From NCBI GenBank assembly GCA_017626015.1, contig JAGAJO010000009.1, forward strand, positions 62,001 to 126,000: a stretch of DNA of 64,000 nucleotides, read 5' to 3'. Shown here in pieces: positions 1-8,008 of this stretch. Each line of letters opens with the position of its first letter. The stretch's first letter is position 1. Source of the stretch: Ruminococcus sp. (GTDB lineage: Bacteria; Bacillota; Clostridia; Oscillospirales; Ruminococcaceae). Both the position numbers and the translations under genes were made by a program. The notes beneath the pieces are model-generated. The model had not been told where the DNA came from. It searched no databases and worked only from the letters and a program-made list of their open reading frames with translations.

Positions 1-2
1 CG

Positions 3-836
3 GCGGGAAACAGCGAGGCGTTTTCCGCAAAGTATAAAACTACGCTTCAGGCTCCCAGTTATCTTGAAGAAATGGGGCTTGACCACTATGAATATCAGTG
101 CGGCAGGGGAGTAAAGGTAAGCGATAAAATTGCCTTTGCCCTTAAAGACAAGGCGGCGGAGCATAACGTTACGCTGTCGCTCCATGCTCCGTACTTTATA
201 TCGCTTTCCAGCGTTGAGGAGGAAAAGCGTGACAACTCAATAAATTATATTTTACAGTCCTGCGATGCCGCAAGCCGAATGGGAGCGAGCCGTATCGTTA
301 TCCATTCGGGGAGCTGTGCTAAGATCAGCAGAGCCGAGGCTCTGGAGCTTGCAAAGGACACTCTGACAAGGGCGAGAAAAGCCGCTGTGGAGCAGGGCTA
401 CGGGCATATTATTTTTTGTCCCGAAACCATGGGCAAGGTCAACCAGCTTGGCAATCTCACCGAGGTGCTGGAGCTGTGCAGGCTTGACGACACGTTCCTG
501 CCTTGCATAGATTTCGGACATCTCAACGCCCGTGATTTCGGCTACATCAAGGGCAAGGCGGAGTACGAAAAAATGCTTGACGAAGTGGAAAATACGATCG
601 GCTCGGACAGACTGAAAATTTTCCACAGCCATTTTTCAAAGATAATGTTTACTGATCCGGGCGGAGAGAAAAAGCACCTTACCTTTGAGGACAATCAGGG
701 CTTCGGTCCCGACTACGAACCGCTTATGGAAATAGTTGCGAAGAAAGATCTTGCTCCCACATTTGTATGCGAAAGCGCAGGTACTCAGGACGCCGACGCT
801 CTTACAATGAAAAAGTATTATATGTCGTTGAAATGA
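3..836 (+). CDS. nfo: Deoxyribonuclease IV (AP endonuclease), 5' end outside window
   Basis: Zinc-dependent TIM-barrel endonuclease that cuts DNA 5' to abasic sites in base-excision repair. The reading frame is open from the left edge, and its first visible residues (AGNSEAF, then SLQAP-like TLQAPSYLEEMGL) match the region just after the N-terminus of the family, so only about five codons are missing; the ATG at 72 is internal. Metal-ligand motifs appear in family order: SLHAPY, IHSGS, CPETMGK, CIDFGHLNARDFG, FHSHFS and a late CESAG. The visible length (about 277 residues) fits the usual 275-285. It ends 17 bases before the Fic gene and may be co-transcribed with it. The family assignment is firm; the exact start lies outside the window. 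Confidence 0.88.
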   Translation, partial: AGNSEAFSAKYKTTLQAPSYLEEMGLDHYEYQCGRGVKVSDKIAFALKDKAAEHNVTLSLHAPYFISLSSVEEEKRDNSINYILQSCDAASRMGASRIVIHSGSCAKISRAEALELAKDTLTRARKAAVEQGYGHIIFCPETMGKVNQLGNLTEVLELCRLDDTFLPCIDFGHLNARDFGYIKGKAEYEKMLDEVENTIGSDRLKIFHSHFSKIMFTDPGGEKKHLTFEDNQGFGPDYEPLMEIVAKKDLAPTFVCESAGTQDADALTMKKYYMSLK

Positions 837-853
837 TCTGAGGGGTTTATGAT

Positions 854-1459
854 ATGACTTTGAAAAACAAACTGGGCATAACCAATTCCTTTGAGCTTGC
901 TGCAGCAGAGGAGAAAATAAGCAAGCGAAGGGCTCTTATGATGTTTGAAAGCGGAGCGTTTGATAAAATGTCCGCAGGAACTTTTTCCACTCTTGCCGAG
1001 ATACACAAAACGCTTTTCGAGGATATTTATTTTTTTGCAGGAAAGATAAGGAATGTAAATATTTCAAAAGGCGGATTCAGATTTGCGTCTGCACTGTATT
1101 TAAATTCCGCTTTGGAAAATATAGAAAAAATGCCTCAGTCTACTTTTGATGAAATAATCGAAAAGTACGTTGAAATGAACGTTGCGCACCCATTCATGGA
1201 GGGTAACGGCAGGAGTATGCGTATCTGGCTTGACCTTATGCTAAAAAAAGAATTGCACTGTGTGGTCGATTGGAGCAAGGTTGACAAGGAGGAATATCTC
1301 CTTGCGATGGAACGCAGTCCCATTAAGGACACGGAGATCAAGCTGATTTTAAAGCAGGCTCTGACGGACGATGTGGGCAGCAGAGAAATTTATATGAAAG
1401 GCGTTGACCGCAGTTATTATTACGAGGGATATGCTGCATACAGTACAGAAGAGCTTTAG
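854..1459 (+). CDS. Fic-domain adenylyltransferase, class III (C-terminal inhibitory helix)
   Basis: Fic enzymes transfer AMP or another nucleotide moiety from a nucleotide to hydroxyl side chains of target proteins. The core motif HPFMEGNGR lies at residues 112-120, with the catalytic His112 and the anion-binding GNGR loop intact. Near the C-terminus residues 187-192 read SYYYEG, matching the (S/T)xxxE(G/N) inhibitory motif; in class III Fic proteins such as Neisseria NmFic this motif sits at the C-terminus, and its Glu blocks productive ATP binding. At 201 residues it has the compact class III size. The start is preceded by GAGGGG. No antitoxin-like small ORF flanks it, which suits an enzyme that carries its own inhibitor. 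The target is unknown. Confidence 0.88.
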   Translation: MTLKNKLGITNSFELAAAEEKISKRRALMMFESGAFDKMSAGTFSTLAEIHKTLFEDIYFFAGKIRNVNISKGGFRFASALYLNSALENIEKMPQSTFDEIIEKYVEMNVAHPFMEGNGRSMRIWLDLMLKKELHCVVDWSKVDKEEYLLAMERSPIKDTEIKLILKQALTDDVGSREIYMKGVDRSYYYEGYAAYSTEEL

Positions 1460-1556
1460 TAGTTTTTTGAAGTTTCTGACGGATAGTTTAAGAATGTTTG
1501 AGGTGTGATCCTTACAAAGAGCGTGCGACTTTTGAATCAGATAAAGGAGAAAACAG

Positions 1557-2078
1557 ATGAAGGAACCGATACTTGAAACCGAAAGGCTGATACTAAGACC
1601 CCTTACCGCAGACGATGCCGAAAGCGTTTTTGCATGGACAAGCGATGAGCGAGTTACTAAATATATGAGCTATCCGGGACATGAGAATATTGAGACCACA
1701 ACAGCGTGGCTCGAATCGTTGAAAGACCTGCCCGAAAATGATTTTAACTGGGGTTTTCTGTTAAAGGAAAACGGCAGACTTATCGGTTCGGGAGGCATAA
1801 ATTACAGCGATAACCAAAAGGCTTGGGTCTTCGGTTACAATATCAGCTATGACTGCTGGAATAAGGGCTATACGACCGAAGCTGCAAAACGAATGATAGA
1901 ATTTGCGTATAAGGAATGCGGAGCAAGGGATTTTATTGCCGACCATGCCATAGACAATCCCGCAAGCGGCAGAGTAATGGAAAAGTGCGGAATGAAGTTT
2001 TCTCATTACGGCGAATATTCCAAAATTGACGGAAGTCAGACTTTCAAGGCGAAATTTTACACTATGCATTTAGATTGA
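1557..2078 (+). CDS. GNAT N-acetyltransferase, RimJ/RimL-like
   Basis: A 173-residue acetyl-CoA-dependent N-acetyltransferase of the group that includes the ribosomal-protein acetylases RimJ/RimL. The N-terminus ETERLILRPLTADDAE is the typical first strand and helix of this group; the middle GSGGINYSDN and the segment WNKGYTTEAAKRMIEFAY correspond to the acetyl-CoA pyrophosphate-binding region, and NPASGRVMEKCGMKF is the usual late motif. An AAAGGAG ribosome site lies 7 bases before the ATG. The substrate cannot be read from sequence; members modify protein N-termini, drugs or small amines. It lies between the Fic gene and aroQ, with 16 bases to aroQ, so it may share that transcript. Confidence 0.85.
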   Translation: MKEPILETERLILRPLTADDAESVFAWTSDERVTKYMSYPGHENIETTTAWLESLKDLPENDFNWGFLLKENGRLIGSGGINYSDNQKAWVFGYNISYDCWNKGYTTEAAKRMIEFAYKECGARDFIADHAIDNPASGRVMEKCGMKFSHYGEYSKIDGSQTFKAKFYTMHLD

Positions 2079-2094
2079 TTTAAGAGGTGTTGAT

Positions 2095-2547
2095 ATGAAA
2101 AAAATACTTGTGATACACGGTCCTAACCTCAACCTGCTGGGAGAGCGTGAGCCGGGCGTTTACGGAAACGACTCGTTTGAGTCCATAAATAACGAGATAA
2201 TCGAACACGCACAGAAATATGATTTTGATTGCGAGATCTTTCAGTCGAACCACGAGGGAGAAATAATCGACCGGCTTCATATGGCACGCAAGGAATTTGA
2301 CGGCGTTGTGCTGAATGCAGGAGCGTATACTCATTACAGCTATGCCATCAGGGACGCTATTGCGGCGATAAAAATACCCGTTGTGGAGGTACATCTCAGC
2401 AATATTCACGCTCGTGACGAGTTCAGGGAAAAGTCTGTTATCGCTCCCGTGTGCAAGGGACAGATCTCCGGCTTTGGAAAGTTCTCATATCTGATGGCTG
2501 TGGACGCTCTGTACTACGGCTGGAAAGCAAGTGCTGAAAATGAATAA
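2095..2547 (+). CDS. aroQ: 3-dehydroquinate dehydratase, type II
   Basis: Catalyses the trans-dehydration of 3-dehydroquinate to 3-dehydroshikimate in the shikimate pathway, acting as a cytoplasmic dodecamer. At 150 residues it has the usual type II length. Family motifs are clear: HGPNLNLLGEREP at the N-terminus with the catalytic arginine/tyrosine loop, NAGAYTHYSYAIRDA in the middle, and VEVHLSNIHARDEFR with the catalytic histidine. It feeds chorismate to the tryptophan operon found 18 kb downstream. The stop overlaps the start of pepP by a few bases, so the two genes are translationally coupled. The assignment is essentially certain. Confidence 0.96.
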   Translation: MKKILVIHGPNLNLLGEREPGVYGNDSFESINNEIIEHAQKYDFDCEIFQSNHEGEIIDRLHMARKEFDGVVLNAGAYTHYSYAIRDAIAAIKIPVVEVHLSNIHARDEFREKSVIAPVCKGQISGFGKFSYLMAVDALYYGWKASAENE

Positions 2548-3607
2548 GCTCGAACGTTTGCAGAGCAGGATCGGCACTATTGCTGACTGCGGGATCATTA
2601 CCGACGACGTAAACCGCAGATATTTTACGGGTATGAAGTCCAGCGCAGGAATACTGCTGGTTTTTCCGGAGGAATCTGTTTTTGTTATAGATTTCCGTTA
2701 TATAGAAAAGGCGAAAAAGACGGTCAGGGATTGCAGGGTAGTGCTTGAAAGCTCCAGTCCCATGGAACAGATAAAGGAAATTCTTTCAACGCATAATGCG
2801 AAATCCGCCGCCGTTGACAGTGAGACCTGCACGGTATCTCAGCTTAATATGTACAGAGAAAAGCTTGGAGTTGATATTTCCGACAGCAATGAATTTGCAA
2901 AGGCGATACGTGAGATACGCCTTGTGAAAACTCAGGACGAGATCAATAAGATCATTTCCGCACAGCGTATCGCCGAGGCTGGTTTTGAATATATGCTTGA
3001 TTTTATCAAGGTCGGCAAGACAGAGAAGGAGGTCCGGCTAGCTCTGGACTTCTATATGCTGAGCCACGGCGCAGAGGCGCTGTCATTTGACACTATTGCG
3101 CTGTCGGGAAAGAATACCTCTCTGCCCCACGGTGTTCCATCGGATAAAGTTATCGAAAATGGCGATTTTGTTCTTATGGACTTCGGTGCCGTAGTTGATG
3201 GCTATCATTCCGATATGACCAGAACCGTATGCGTAGGCAGGCCAACAGAGGAAATGGAGCGTGTGTATAACATAGTCCTCAGAGCGCAGGAAGCGGCGCT
3301 TTCTCAGCTAAAGGCGGGTATGAGCGGGTATGATTTTGATAAAATAGCAAGGGATATTATTTCCGCCGAGGGGTACGGAGACAATTTCGGTCACTCTCTG
3401 GGGCACGGAGTTGGCGTGGAGATACACGAAAATCCCGTGGCGTCTCCGACACGTAAAAATATCATTCCCGAAAATTCCGTTATAACGGTTGAGCCGGGAA
3501 TTTATATCGAGGATAAATTCGGCGTGAGAATAGAGGATTTTGCCGTGGTCAAGGCTGACGGCTGTGAAGATCTTACGCTTGCAGACAAAAAATTAATTAT
3601 ATTATAG
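2531..3607 (+). CDS. pepP: Xaa-Pro aminopeptidase/dipeptidase (M24 family)
   Basis: A dinuclear metallopeptidase that removes N-terminal residues ahead of proline (aminopeptidase P/prolidase family), cytoplasmic. An N-terminal creatinase-like domain (about 1-130) precedes the pita-bread catalytic domain, whose five metal ligands are visible: Asp in LMDFGAVVDGYHSDMTRT (two Asp), His in GHSLGHGVGVEIHE, Glu in VEPGIYI and Glu in VRIEDFAVV. The 358-residue length is normal. Translation may begin at the GTG given or at an ATG nine bases later (2540); the ATG gives a conventional N-terminus (MNKLERLQ) while the GTG sits nearer the GGAAAG site. It overlaps the end of aroQ, a pairing common in Bacillota, where pepP often also precedes efp. 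Confidence 0.93.
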   Translation: MLKMNKLERLQSRIGTIADCGIITDDVNRRYFTGMKSSAGILLVFPEESVFVIDFRYIEKAKKTVRDCRVVLESSSPMEQIKEILSTHNAKSAAVDSETCTVSQLNMYREKLGVDISDSNEFAKAIREIRLVKTQDEINKIISAQRIAEAGFEYMLDFIKVGKTEKEVRLALDFYMLSHGAEALSFDTIALSGKNTSLPHGVPSDKVIENGDFVLMDFGAVVDGYHSDMTRTVCVGRPTEEMERVYNIVLRAQEAALSQLKAGMSGYDFDKIARDIISAEGYGDNFGHSLGHGVGVEIHENPVASPTRKNIIPENSVITVEPGIYIEDKFGVRIEDFAVVKADGCEDLTLADKKLIIL

Positions 3608-3618
3608 GAGTTTTCAAA

Positions 3619-4281
3619 ATGACATTAGATGAATTTAAGGCTAAAAAAGCCGCTGACGAAGAATGGGCTCCCGGCTGGGATGCGATAGAAAGCGTTTTCA
3701 ACGAGCTTTATCCGGATCAGAAACCAAAGCATTTTGCCAGCAATATGGCTAACAGGGCGATCTTCGGAGGAAATGAGTTTCTGGACGGATTCAGTATTTA
3801 CCAATCTCCCAACGGATACAAGCATCTTGTCACCTACGGTATGAGCCAGCTTTATGCTGATGAGAAGTCCTTCGGAGGAGAGTTCAGCAAATGGGGTTAT
3901 GAAATGACATTTAAGCTGAAAGAGGACAGTATAGAGGACTGTATGTGGGCGATAGATGTTTTGTCCAATATGGCGAGGTATACTTATCAGACCGAACGCT
4001 GGTTTGAGCCTTATCATTATGTTGCGGGCAACGGAACGTCCATTCGTCTTGACAAGCCTGAATGTAAAATAACCGCTCTTATGGTCGTTGCCGATACTGA
4101 GGCGGAGGGGCTTGACACAATTTACGGCAGACTTGATTTTATTCAGTTTGTGGGAATTACCACAGAGGAGATCAATGCGCTGAAGGAGGGTAAGATTTCC
4201 GCTGAAAAGCTTGCAAAACTTATAAAGGCGGATTATCCGAACCTTGAAACGGATATGAAAAGGACCCACAGTTATGTCTGA
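3619..4281 (+). CDS. Suppressor-of-fused (SUFU) domain protein
   Basis: A 220-residue protein matching the bacterial SUFU-like family. Typical features are the N-terminal WDAIESVFNELYP segment, the central YGMSQLYADE and FGGEFSKWGYEMTFKL stretch, and a late LDFIQFVGIT strand followed by a short helical tail. There is no signal peptide or membrane segment, so it is cytoplasmic. Bacterial members are widespread and often linked to toxin-immunity or stress loci, but the molecular role here is unknown. It starts 11 bases after pepP, behind a GGAG site, and is probably the last gene of the aroQ-pepP transcript, since a good promoter for efp follows it. Confidence 0.8.
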   Translation: MTLDEFKAKKAADEEWAPGWDAIESVFNELYPDQKPKHFASNMANRAIFGGNEFLDGFSIYQSPNGYKHLVTYGMSQLYADEKSFGGEFSKWGYEMTFKLKEDSIEDCMWAIDVLSNMARYTYQTERWFEPYHYVAGNGTSIRLDKPECKITALMVVADTEAEGLDTIYGRLDFIQFVGITTEEINALKEGKISAEKLAKLIKADYPNLETDMKRTHSYV

Positions 4282-4337
4282 TCGGCGTCCGTTTCAGAAA
4301 AAAATTTCTTGTTTTGACAGAAAAAATAAAAAAACAC

Positions 4338-4366
4338 TTGCAAAATATGATATTATATGTTAGAAT
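4338..4366 (+). promoter_or_regulatory. Sigma-A-type promoter of efp
   Basis: TTGCAA at 4338-4343 and TAGAAT at 4361-4366 are separated by exactly 17 bases. The -10 box matches the consensus at five of six positions and the -35 box at four of six. It lies about 70 bases before the efp start in an AT-rich gap. Confidence 0.6.
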
Positions 4367-4437
4367 ATTAATATGAGTATGCGTGTATGTTTGCTTGATA
4401 CATTCATACAGTTTAATAAATTTGGAGGTACTAAAAT

Positions 4438-4995
4438 ATGGTAACTGCTGGAGATTTCAGAAATGGTATGACTTTTGAGGAAGACGGCAACGTAATGCAG
4501 ATCGTTGAGTTCCAACACGTTAAGCCCGGTAAGGGAGCGGCGTTTGTAAGAGCAAAGGTAAAGAACGTTATTTCAGGTTCTGTTGTTGAAAAGACATACA
4601 ACCCTACCGCTAAATTCCCGACAGCATATGTTGAGAGAAAGGATATGGAGTATTCCTACAACGACGGCGATCTTTACTACTTCATGGATCCTGAGAGCTA
4701 TGAGCTTGTTCCTGTAAACAAGGGTGAGCTTTCGGATAACTTCAAATTCGTTAAAGAGAATATGATTTGTAAGATCCTTTCATACAAGGGTACCGTATTC
4801 GGCGTTGAGCCTCCTTATTTCGTAGATCTCGAGGTTACTGAGACCGAACCCGGTATCAAGGGCGATACTGCAACAAATGCAACAAAGCCCGCAACTGTTG
4901 AGACAGGAGCTGAGATCAGAGTTCCCCTCTTTATCAATACGGGCGACAAGATCAGGATCGATACCCGCACCTGCGAATATATGGAGCGTGCTTAA
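4438..4995 (+). CDS. efp: Translation elongation factor P
   Basis: Binds ribosomes stalled at polyproline stretches next to the peptidyl-tRNA and restores peptide-bond formation. The 185 residues cover the three beta-barrel domains: an N-terminal KOW-like domain with the modification loop [11 protein letters not shown], a central OB domain and a C-terminal OB domain ending [17 protein letters not shown], the standard signature. The loop-tip lysine is Lys32, the residue that carries 5-aminopentanol in Bacillus; no EpmA/EpmB genes are in view. A TTTGGAGG site precedes the ATG. It has its own promoter and is followed 34 bases later by a small zinc-ribbon gene. Confidence 0.97.
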   Translation: MVTAGDFRNGMTFEEDGNVMQIVEFQHVKPGKGAAFVRAKVKNVISGSVVEKTYNPTAKFPTAYVERKDMEYSYNDGDLYYFMDPESYELVPVNKGELSDNFKFVKENMICKILSYKGTVFGVEPPYFVDLEVTETEPGIKGDTATNATKPATVETGAEIRVPLFINTGDKIRIDTRTCEYMERA

Positions 4996-5029
4996 TTTCC
5001 GCATTTATTTCTGAAACGGAGGTAATATT

Positions 5030-5431
5030 ATGGAGCTTTCAAAAAAAGCGGCTTATCTTAAAGGATTAATGGACGGTCTTAAGATCGATACTGAGACAAA
5101 CGAGGGTAAGATCCTTGCAGCAATGGCAGATCTTCTTGAGGAAATGGCAGCGTCTGTTGAGGATATTGCCGACGAGGTCAACGAAACGGTAGAGCTTGTG
5201 GACATTCTTGATGAGGATCTCGGCGAGCTTGAGGATGCAGTATATGGCGATTACGACGATGACGATGATGACGAGGATTTCGACGGCGATCTTTATGAGT
5301 GTGTATGTCCCAATTGCGGCGATACGATCTGTCTTGATGAGAATATAATTGCCGACGGCTCGATCGAGTGTCCCAACTGCGGAGAAAATCTGGAGTTTGA
5401 TTTTTCTGAGATCGAAGACGACGAGGAATAA
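5030..5431 (+). CDS. CD1247-type small acidic zinc-ribbon protein
   Basis: A 133-residue protein in three parts. Residues 1-60 form a helical domain (KKAAYLKGLMDGLKID) that resembles the CD1247 N-terminal domain known from Clostridia. Residues 70-85 form a nearly pure Asp/Glu linker. Residues 90-125 hold two CPNCG knuckles separated by about 23 residues, which should bind one zinc ion. No enzymatic motif is present and the function of the family is unknown to me. It follows efp after an ACGGAGGT ribosome site and probably shares its transcript. The acidic linker plus ribbon suggests a partner-binding role in transcription or translation, but that is inference only. Confidence 0.75.
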   Translation: MELSKKAAYLKGLMDGLKIDTETNEGKILAAMADLLEEMAASVEDIADEVNETVELVDILDEDLGELEDAVYGDYDDDDDDEDFDGDLYECVCPNCGDTICLDENIIADGSIECPNCGENLEFDFSEIEDDEE

Positions 5432-5471
5432 TTCCGGATCGTTTCATAGTTTGGCTTAAATTTAACATTGT

Positions 5472-5595
5472 GTTTCAGGGGTGGTGAAATTCCACACCGG
5501 AGGTGATTATGCTGCGGCATATAAGTCCTCGACCGCAGAAATGCGCTGATTCGGTGAAAATCCGAAACCGACGGTAAAGTCCGGACGGAAGAAAC
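5472..5595 (+). promoter_or_regulatory. FMN riboswitch (RFN element)
   Basis: The conserved RFN blocks occur in order: an outer helix GTTTC (5472-5476) pairing with GAAAC (5591-5595), GGGGTGGTGAAATTCCACACCGGAGGTGAT in pieces along 5479-5508, a variable arm with GACCGCAGAAATGCG, then GATTCGGTGAAAATCCGA and CCGACGGTAAAGTCCGGA. These are the hallmark segments of the FMN aptamer. It lies directly before ribU and is followed by an intrinsic terminator, so FMN binding should end transcription early. Confidence 0.95.
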
Positions 5596-5617
5596 GACAG
5601 TTTAATTTTGAATTGTG

Positions 5618-5647
5618 ATCCCCCGAATTGATTTTCGGGGGATTTTT
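5618..5647 (+). terminator. Intrinsic terminator of the FMN riboswitch
   Basis: ATCCCCCGAA (5618-5627) pairs perfectly with TTCGGGGGAT (5634-5643) across a six-base loop and is followed by a T run. It is the expression platform that decides whether ribU is transcribed. Confidence 0.92.
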
Positions 5648-5696
5648 ACAATATTTTCTGCTGTTTCTCCTAATTTTATAATTGGAGGAATTTTTT

Positions 5697-6374
5697 ATGA
5701 CTGATACTTCTGCAAAAAAAATTAATACTAAAAAGCTTACGGTGCTTGCAATGTTTGTGGCGCTGGGGTATATGTGCCTTTTCGTATTCAGATTTAAGGT
5801 GCAGTTCTTATCCTTTGAGATAAAGGACGTTTTCATAACAATGACCGGTTTTCTTTTCGGTCCGCTTACCGCTGTCGGGGTAGCTCTTACAGAGGCACTG
5901 CTCGAAATGATAACCCTTTCCGATACCGGGATTTACGGTGCGGTCATGAATTTTGCAGGCAGCGCATCCTTTGCTTTTACTGCCTCATTAATCTATAAGT
6001 ACAAAAAAAATCTTTACGGCGCAGTTTTTGGAATGCTCAGCGGAGTTGCTGTAATGACAGGTGTTATGATAATTATGAATATTCTTATTACGCCCTTTTA
6101 TATGAAAGCTCCCCGGGAAGTTGTTGTCGGAATGATACCGACCTTGTTGCTGCCGTTTAATCTTTTAAAGGGAATCTTCAATGCAGGAGTGCTGTTTATC
6201 ATATATAAGCCGTTATCTCAGGCGTTAAAAGCTATAGGAATGCTGCCAAAAGGTGATTCATTCAAGCTCGATAAGAGATCGGTTGTAGTTACCGCCGCTT
6301 CGATGGCTGTGATACTGTTGGCTATTGCAGGATTGCTGTTATTTATGCACGGAAGCGTTGAGTGGGGAAGATAG
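5697..6374 (+). CDS. ribU: Riboflavin ECF transporter S component
   Basis: Membrane-embedded substrate-binding subunit that captures riboflavin and works with a shared energy-coupling module (EcfA, EcfA', EcfT) encoded elsewhere. About six hydrophobic segments are visible, including LTVLAMFVALGYMCLFVF, TGFLFGPLTAVGVALTEALL and a C-terminal AASMAVILLAIAGLLLF. The segment IKDVFITMTGFLFGP resembles the conserved RibU stretch around the substrate pocket. The ATG at 5697 is preceded by GGAGG with eight bases of spacing and gives 225 residues; an in-frame TTG at 5682 lies inside the ribosome site and is unlikely. The FMN riboswitch immediately upstream supports riboflavin specificity. Confidence 0.92.
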   Translation: MTDTSAKKINTKKLTVLAMFVALGYMCLFVFRFKVQFLSFEIKDVFITMTGFLFGPLTAVGVALTEALLEMITLSDTGIYGAVMNFAGSASFAFTASLIYKYKKNLYGAVFGMLSGVAVMTGVMIIMNILITPFYMKAPREVVVGMIPTLLLPFNLLKGIFNAGVLFIIYKPLSQALKAIGMLPKGDSFKLDKRSVVVTAASMAVILLAIAGLLLFMHGSVEWGR

Positions 6375-6423
6375 CATACATAACAACGGATTTTAAAATA
6401 ATCATATTAATTTAAGCCAAACA

Positions 6424-6492
6424 AAAGCGGTGCGTTTCATTAAAGATCGCACCGTTTTATTAGACCTCCAAGGAAACTTCCGAGGAGGTCTA
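6424..6492. terminator. Two tandem hairpins between ribU and metK
   Basis: CGGTGCG (6428-6434) pairs with CGCACCG (6448-6454) and is followed by TTTTATT; TAGACCTCC (6461-6469) pairs with GGAGGTCTA (6484-6492) and is followed by TTATATTTTCTTTT. Both read best as terminators on the plus strand for ribU; being between converging genes they may also stop metK transcripts. Confidence 0.75.
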
Positions 6493-6523
6493 TTATATTT
6501 TCTTTTGCATTGATTTTCAGATA

Positions 6524-7693
6524 TCACTTCACTGCTTGAAGGAGAGCTTCAGTTTTATCCGTCTTTTCCCATGCAACGTCAAGATCCTCACGTCCCATGT
6601 GTCCATATGCTGCAAGCTTTTTATACTGGGGCTTTCTAAGATCAAGGGTTTCTATTATTGCAGAGGGTCTGAGGTCAAATACCTTGGCAACTGCCTCGGA
6701 AAGCCTTTCGTCGGAAACCTTTCCGGTGCCGAAGGTGTCAACCATTACCGAAACCGGGTTAGCTACCCCGATAGCATATGCAAGCTCTATCTCGCACTTG
6801 GAAGCAAGTCCTGCTGCAACAATATTTTTAGCAACATATCTTGCGGCGTATGTTGCGCTGCGGTCTACCTTTGTTGGGTCTTTTCCGGAAAAAGCTCCGC
6901 CGCCGTGTCTTGAATATCCGCCGTAGGTGTCTACGATTATTTTTCTTCCTGTAAGTCCGCTGTCACCCTGTGGTCCGCCGATAACAAATCTGCCTGTGGG
7001 ATTTACAAAATATGTGGTGTTTTCATCAAGAAGCTCAGAGGGAATAACAGCCTTGATCACCTTTTCGATTATGTCCGCCCTGATCTGCTCGAGACTTACA
7101 GCGTCATCATGCTGAGAGGAAACGACCACAGCGTCGATTCTAACCGGTTTTCCGTCATCATATTCTACAGTTACCTGAGTTTTTCCGTCCGGCCTGAGAT
7201 ATGGAAGAACGCCGCTTTTACGTACCTCCGTAAGTTTAAGCGCCAGCTTATGGGCAAGAGAGATCGGCATAGGCATAAGCTCCGGGGTCTCATCGCAGGC
7301 ATATCCGAACATGATACCCTGATCTCCTGCACCTGTGTCAAAAGCGTTTTCGTCCCTGCCCTCGAGAGCATTGTCAACGCCCATGGCAATATCCGGCGAT
7401 TGCTTGTCAATGGTAGTCATAACCGAGCAGGTATGTCCGTCAAAGCCGTATTTGGCTCTGTCATAGCCTATCTCAACAACTGTATCTCTCACTATCTGGG
7501 GAATATCCACCTGTGCCTTTGTTGTGATCTCTCCCATGCACATTACCATGCCTGTGGTAGTTACCGTTTCGCAGGCGACTCTTGACATAGGATCCTGCGC
7601 CAGCATAGCGTCGAGTATTGCGTCGGATATCTGATCACAGATCTTATCGGGGTGTCCCTCGGTAACGGATTCTGATGTAAACAAATATTTCAT
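6524..7693 (-). CDS. metK: S-adenosylmethionine synthetase
   Basis: Makes S-adenosylmethionine from methionine and ATP. The 389 residues show the three-part family fold with signature pieces: [20 protein letters not shown] at the N-terminus (His and Asp of the active site), [12 protein letters not shown] in the first third, and [16 protein letters not shown] in the P-loop-like second signature. The C-terminal [18 protein letters not shown] is also typical. An AGGTAA ribosome site precedes the ATG. A SAM-I riboswitch and terminator lie in its leader, so the product represses its own gene by feedback. It is monocistronic and ends against the ribU terminators. Confidence 0.98.
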   Translation of the reverse strand: MKYLFTSESVTEGHPDKICDQISDAILDAMLAQDPMSRVACETVTTTGMVMCMGEITTKAQVDIPQIVRDTVVEIGYDRAKYGFDGHTCSVMTTIDKQSPDIAMGVDNALEGRDENAFDTGAGDQGIMFGYACDETPELMPMPISLAHKLALKLTEVRKSGVLPYLRPDGKTQVTVEYDDGKPVRIDAVVVSSQHDDAVSLEQIRADIIEKVIKAVIPSELLDENTTYFVNPTGRFVIGGPQGDSGLTGRKIIVDTYGGYSRHGGGAFSGKDPTKVDRSATYAARYVAKNIVAAGLASKCEIELAYAIGVANPVSVMVDTFGTGKVSDERLSEAVAKVFDLRPSAIIETLDLRKPQYKKLAAYGHMGREDLDVAWEKTDKTEALLQAVK

Positions 7694-7734
7694 ATTTTTA
7701 CCTCTTTCCTTGATTTTCGTTAGGCAAACAGCCG

Positions 7735-7765
7735 AAAAAAAGCTCTCACTCCGAAGAATGAGAGC
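7735..7765 (-). terminator. Intrinsic terminator of the SAM-I riboswitch
   Basis: On the minus strand GCTCTCATTCTTCGGAGTGAGAGC is a tight hairpin with an eight-base stem (complement of 7742-7765) followed by seven T. The 5' arm (CTCAT) can alternatively pair with the ATGAG of the riboswitch P1 3' strand, giving the antiterminator. Confidence 0.93.
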
Positions 7766-7784
7766 CGAAAATTCTTTAAAATTT

Positions 7785-7882
7785 CCTCATCTTTCGGAAA
7801 TAACCGCAGGATTTAGCACCTTGACTTTCATCAGGTTGCCGGGCTTCACAGGACCTGTTTCCTCCACCGCTCTTGATAAGGC
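7785..7882 (-). promoter_or_regulatory. SAM-I (S-box) riboswitch
   Basis: Read on the minus strand the conserved S-box segments follow in order: CTTATCAAGAG, GGTGGAGGAAACAGG, CCTGTGAAGCCCGGCAACC, AAGGTGCTAAATCCTGC and the closing GATGAG that pairs with CTTATC to form P1. It sits in the leader of metK ahead of a terminator, the classic arrangement in which SAM binding stabilises P1 and allows termination. Confidence 0.97.
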
Positions 7883-7900
7883 TATTTAATTAACGTAACT

Positions 7901-7929
7901 ATTATACTACATTATTGTATGATTGTCAA
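7901..7929 (-). promoter_or_regulatory. Promoter of the metK leader
   Basis: On the minus strand a perfect TTGACA (complement of 7924-7929) and a perfect TATAAT (complement of 7901-7906) are 17 bases apart, starting transcription about 20 bases ahead of the SAM aptamer. Confidence 0.85.
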
Positions 7930-8008
7930 CAGTAAAATACAAATTTTTAATGTAAAATTTATATTTTACGAACTGTTAAGTGGTTCTGAGTTAAATTGGA
8001 AGCTATAA

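Noticed and set aside
252-632. Long minus-strand open frame inside the endonuclease IV gene
   Set aside because: It is fully nested opposite a strongly recognised gene, has no ribosome site and no family resemblance.
5178-5468. Minus-strand frame rich in Arg and His opposite the acidic linker gene
   Set aside because: It is the complement of Asp/Glu codons of the small zinc-ribbon gene, so the composition is an artefact.
6927-7585. Plus-strand frames opposite metK
   Set aside because: They oppose an essential, well-conserved gene, lack ribosome sites and show no recognisable protein motifs.
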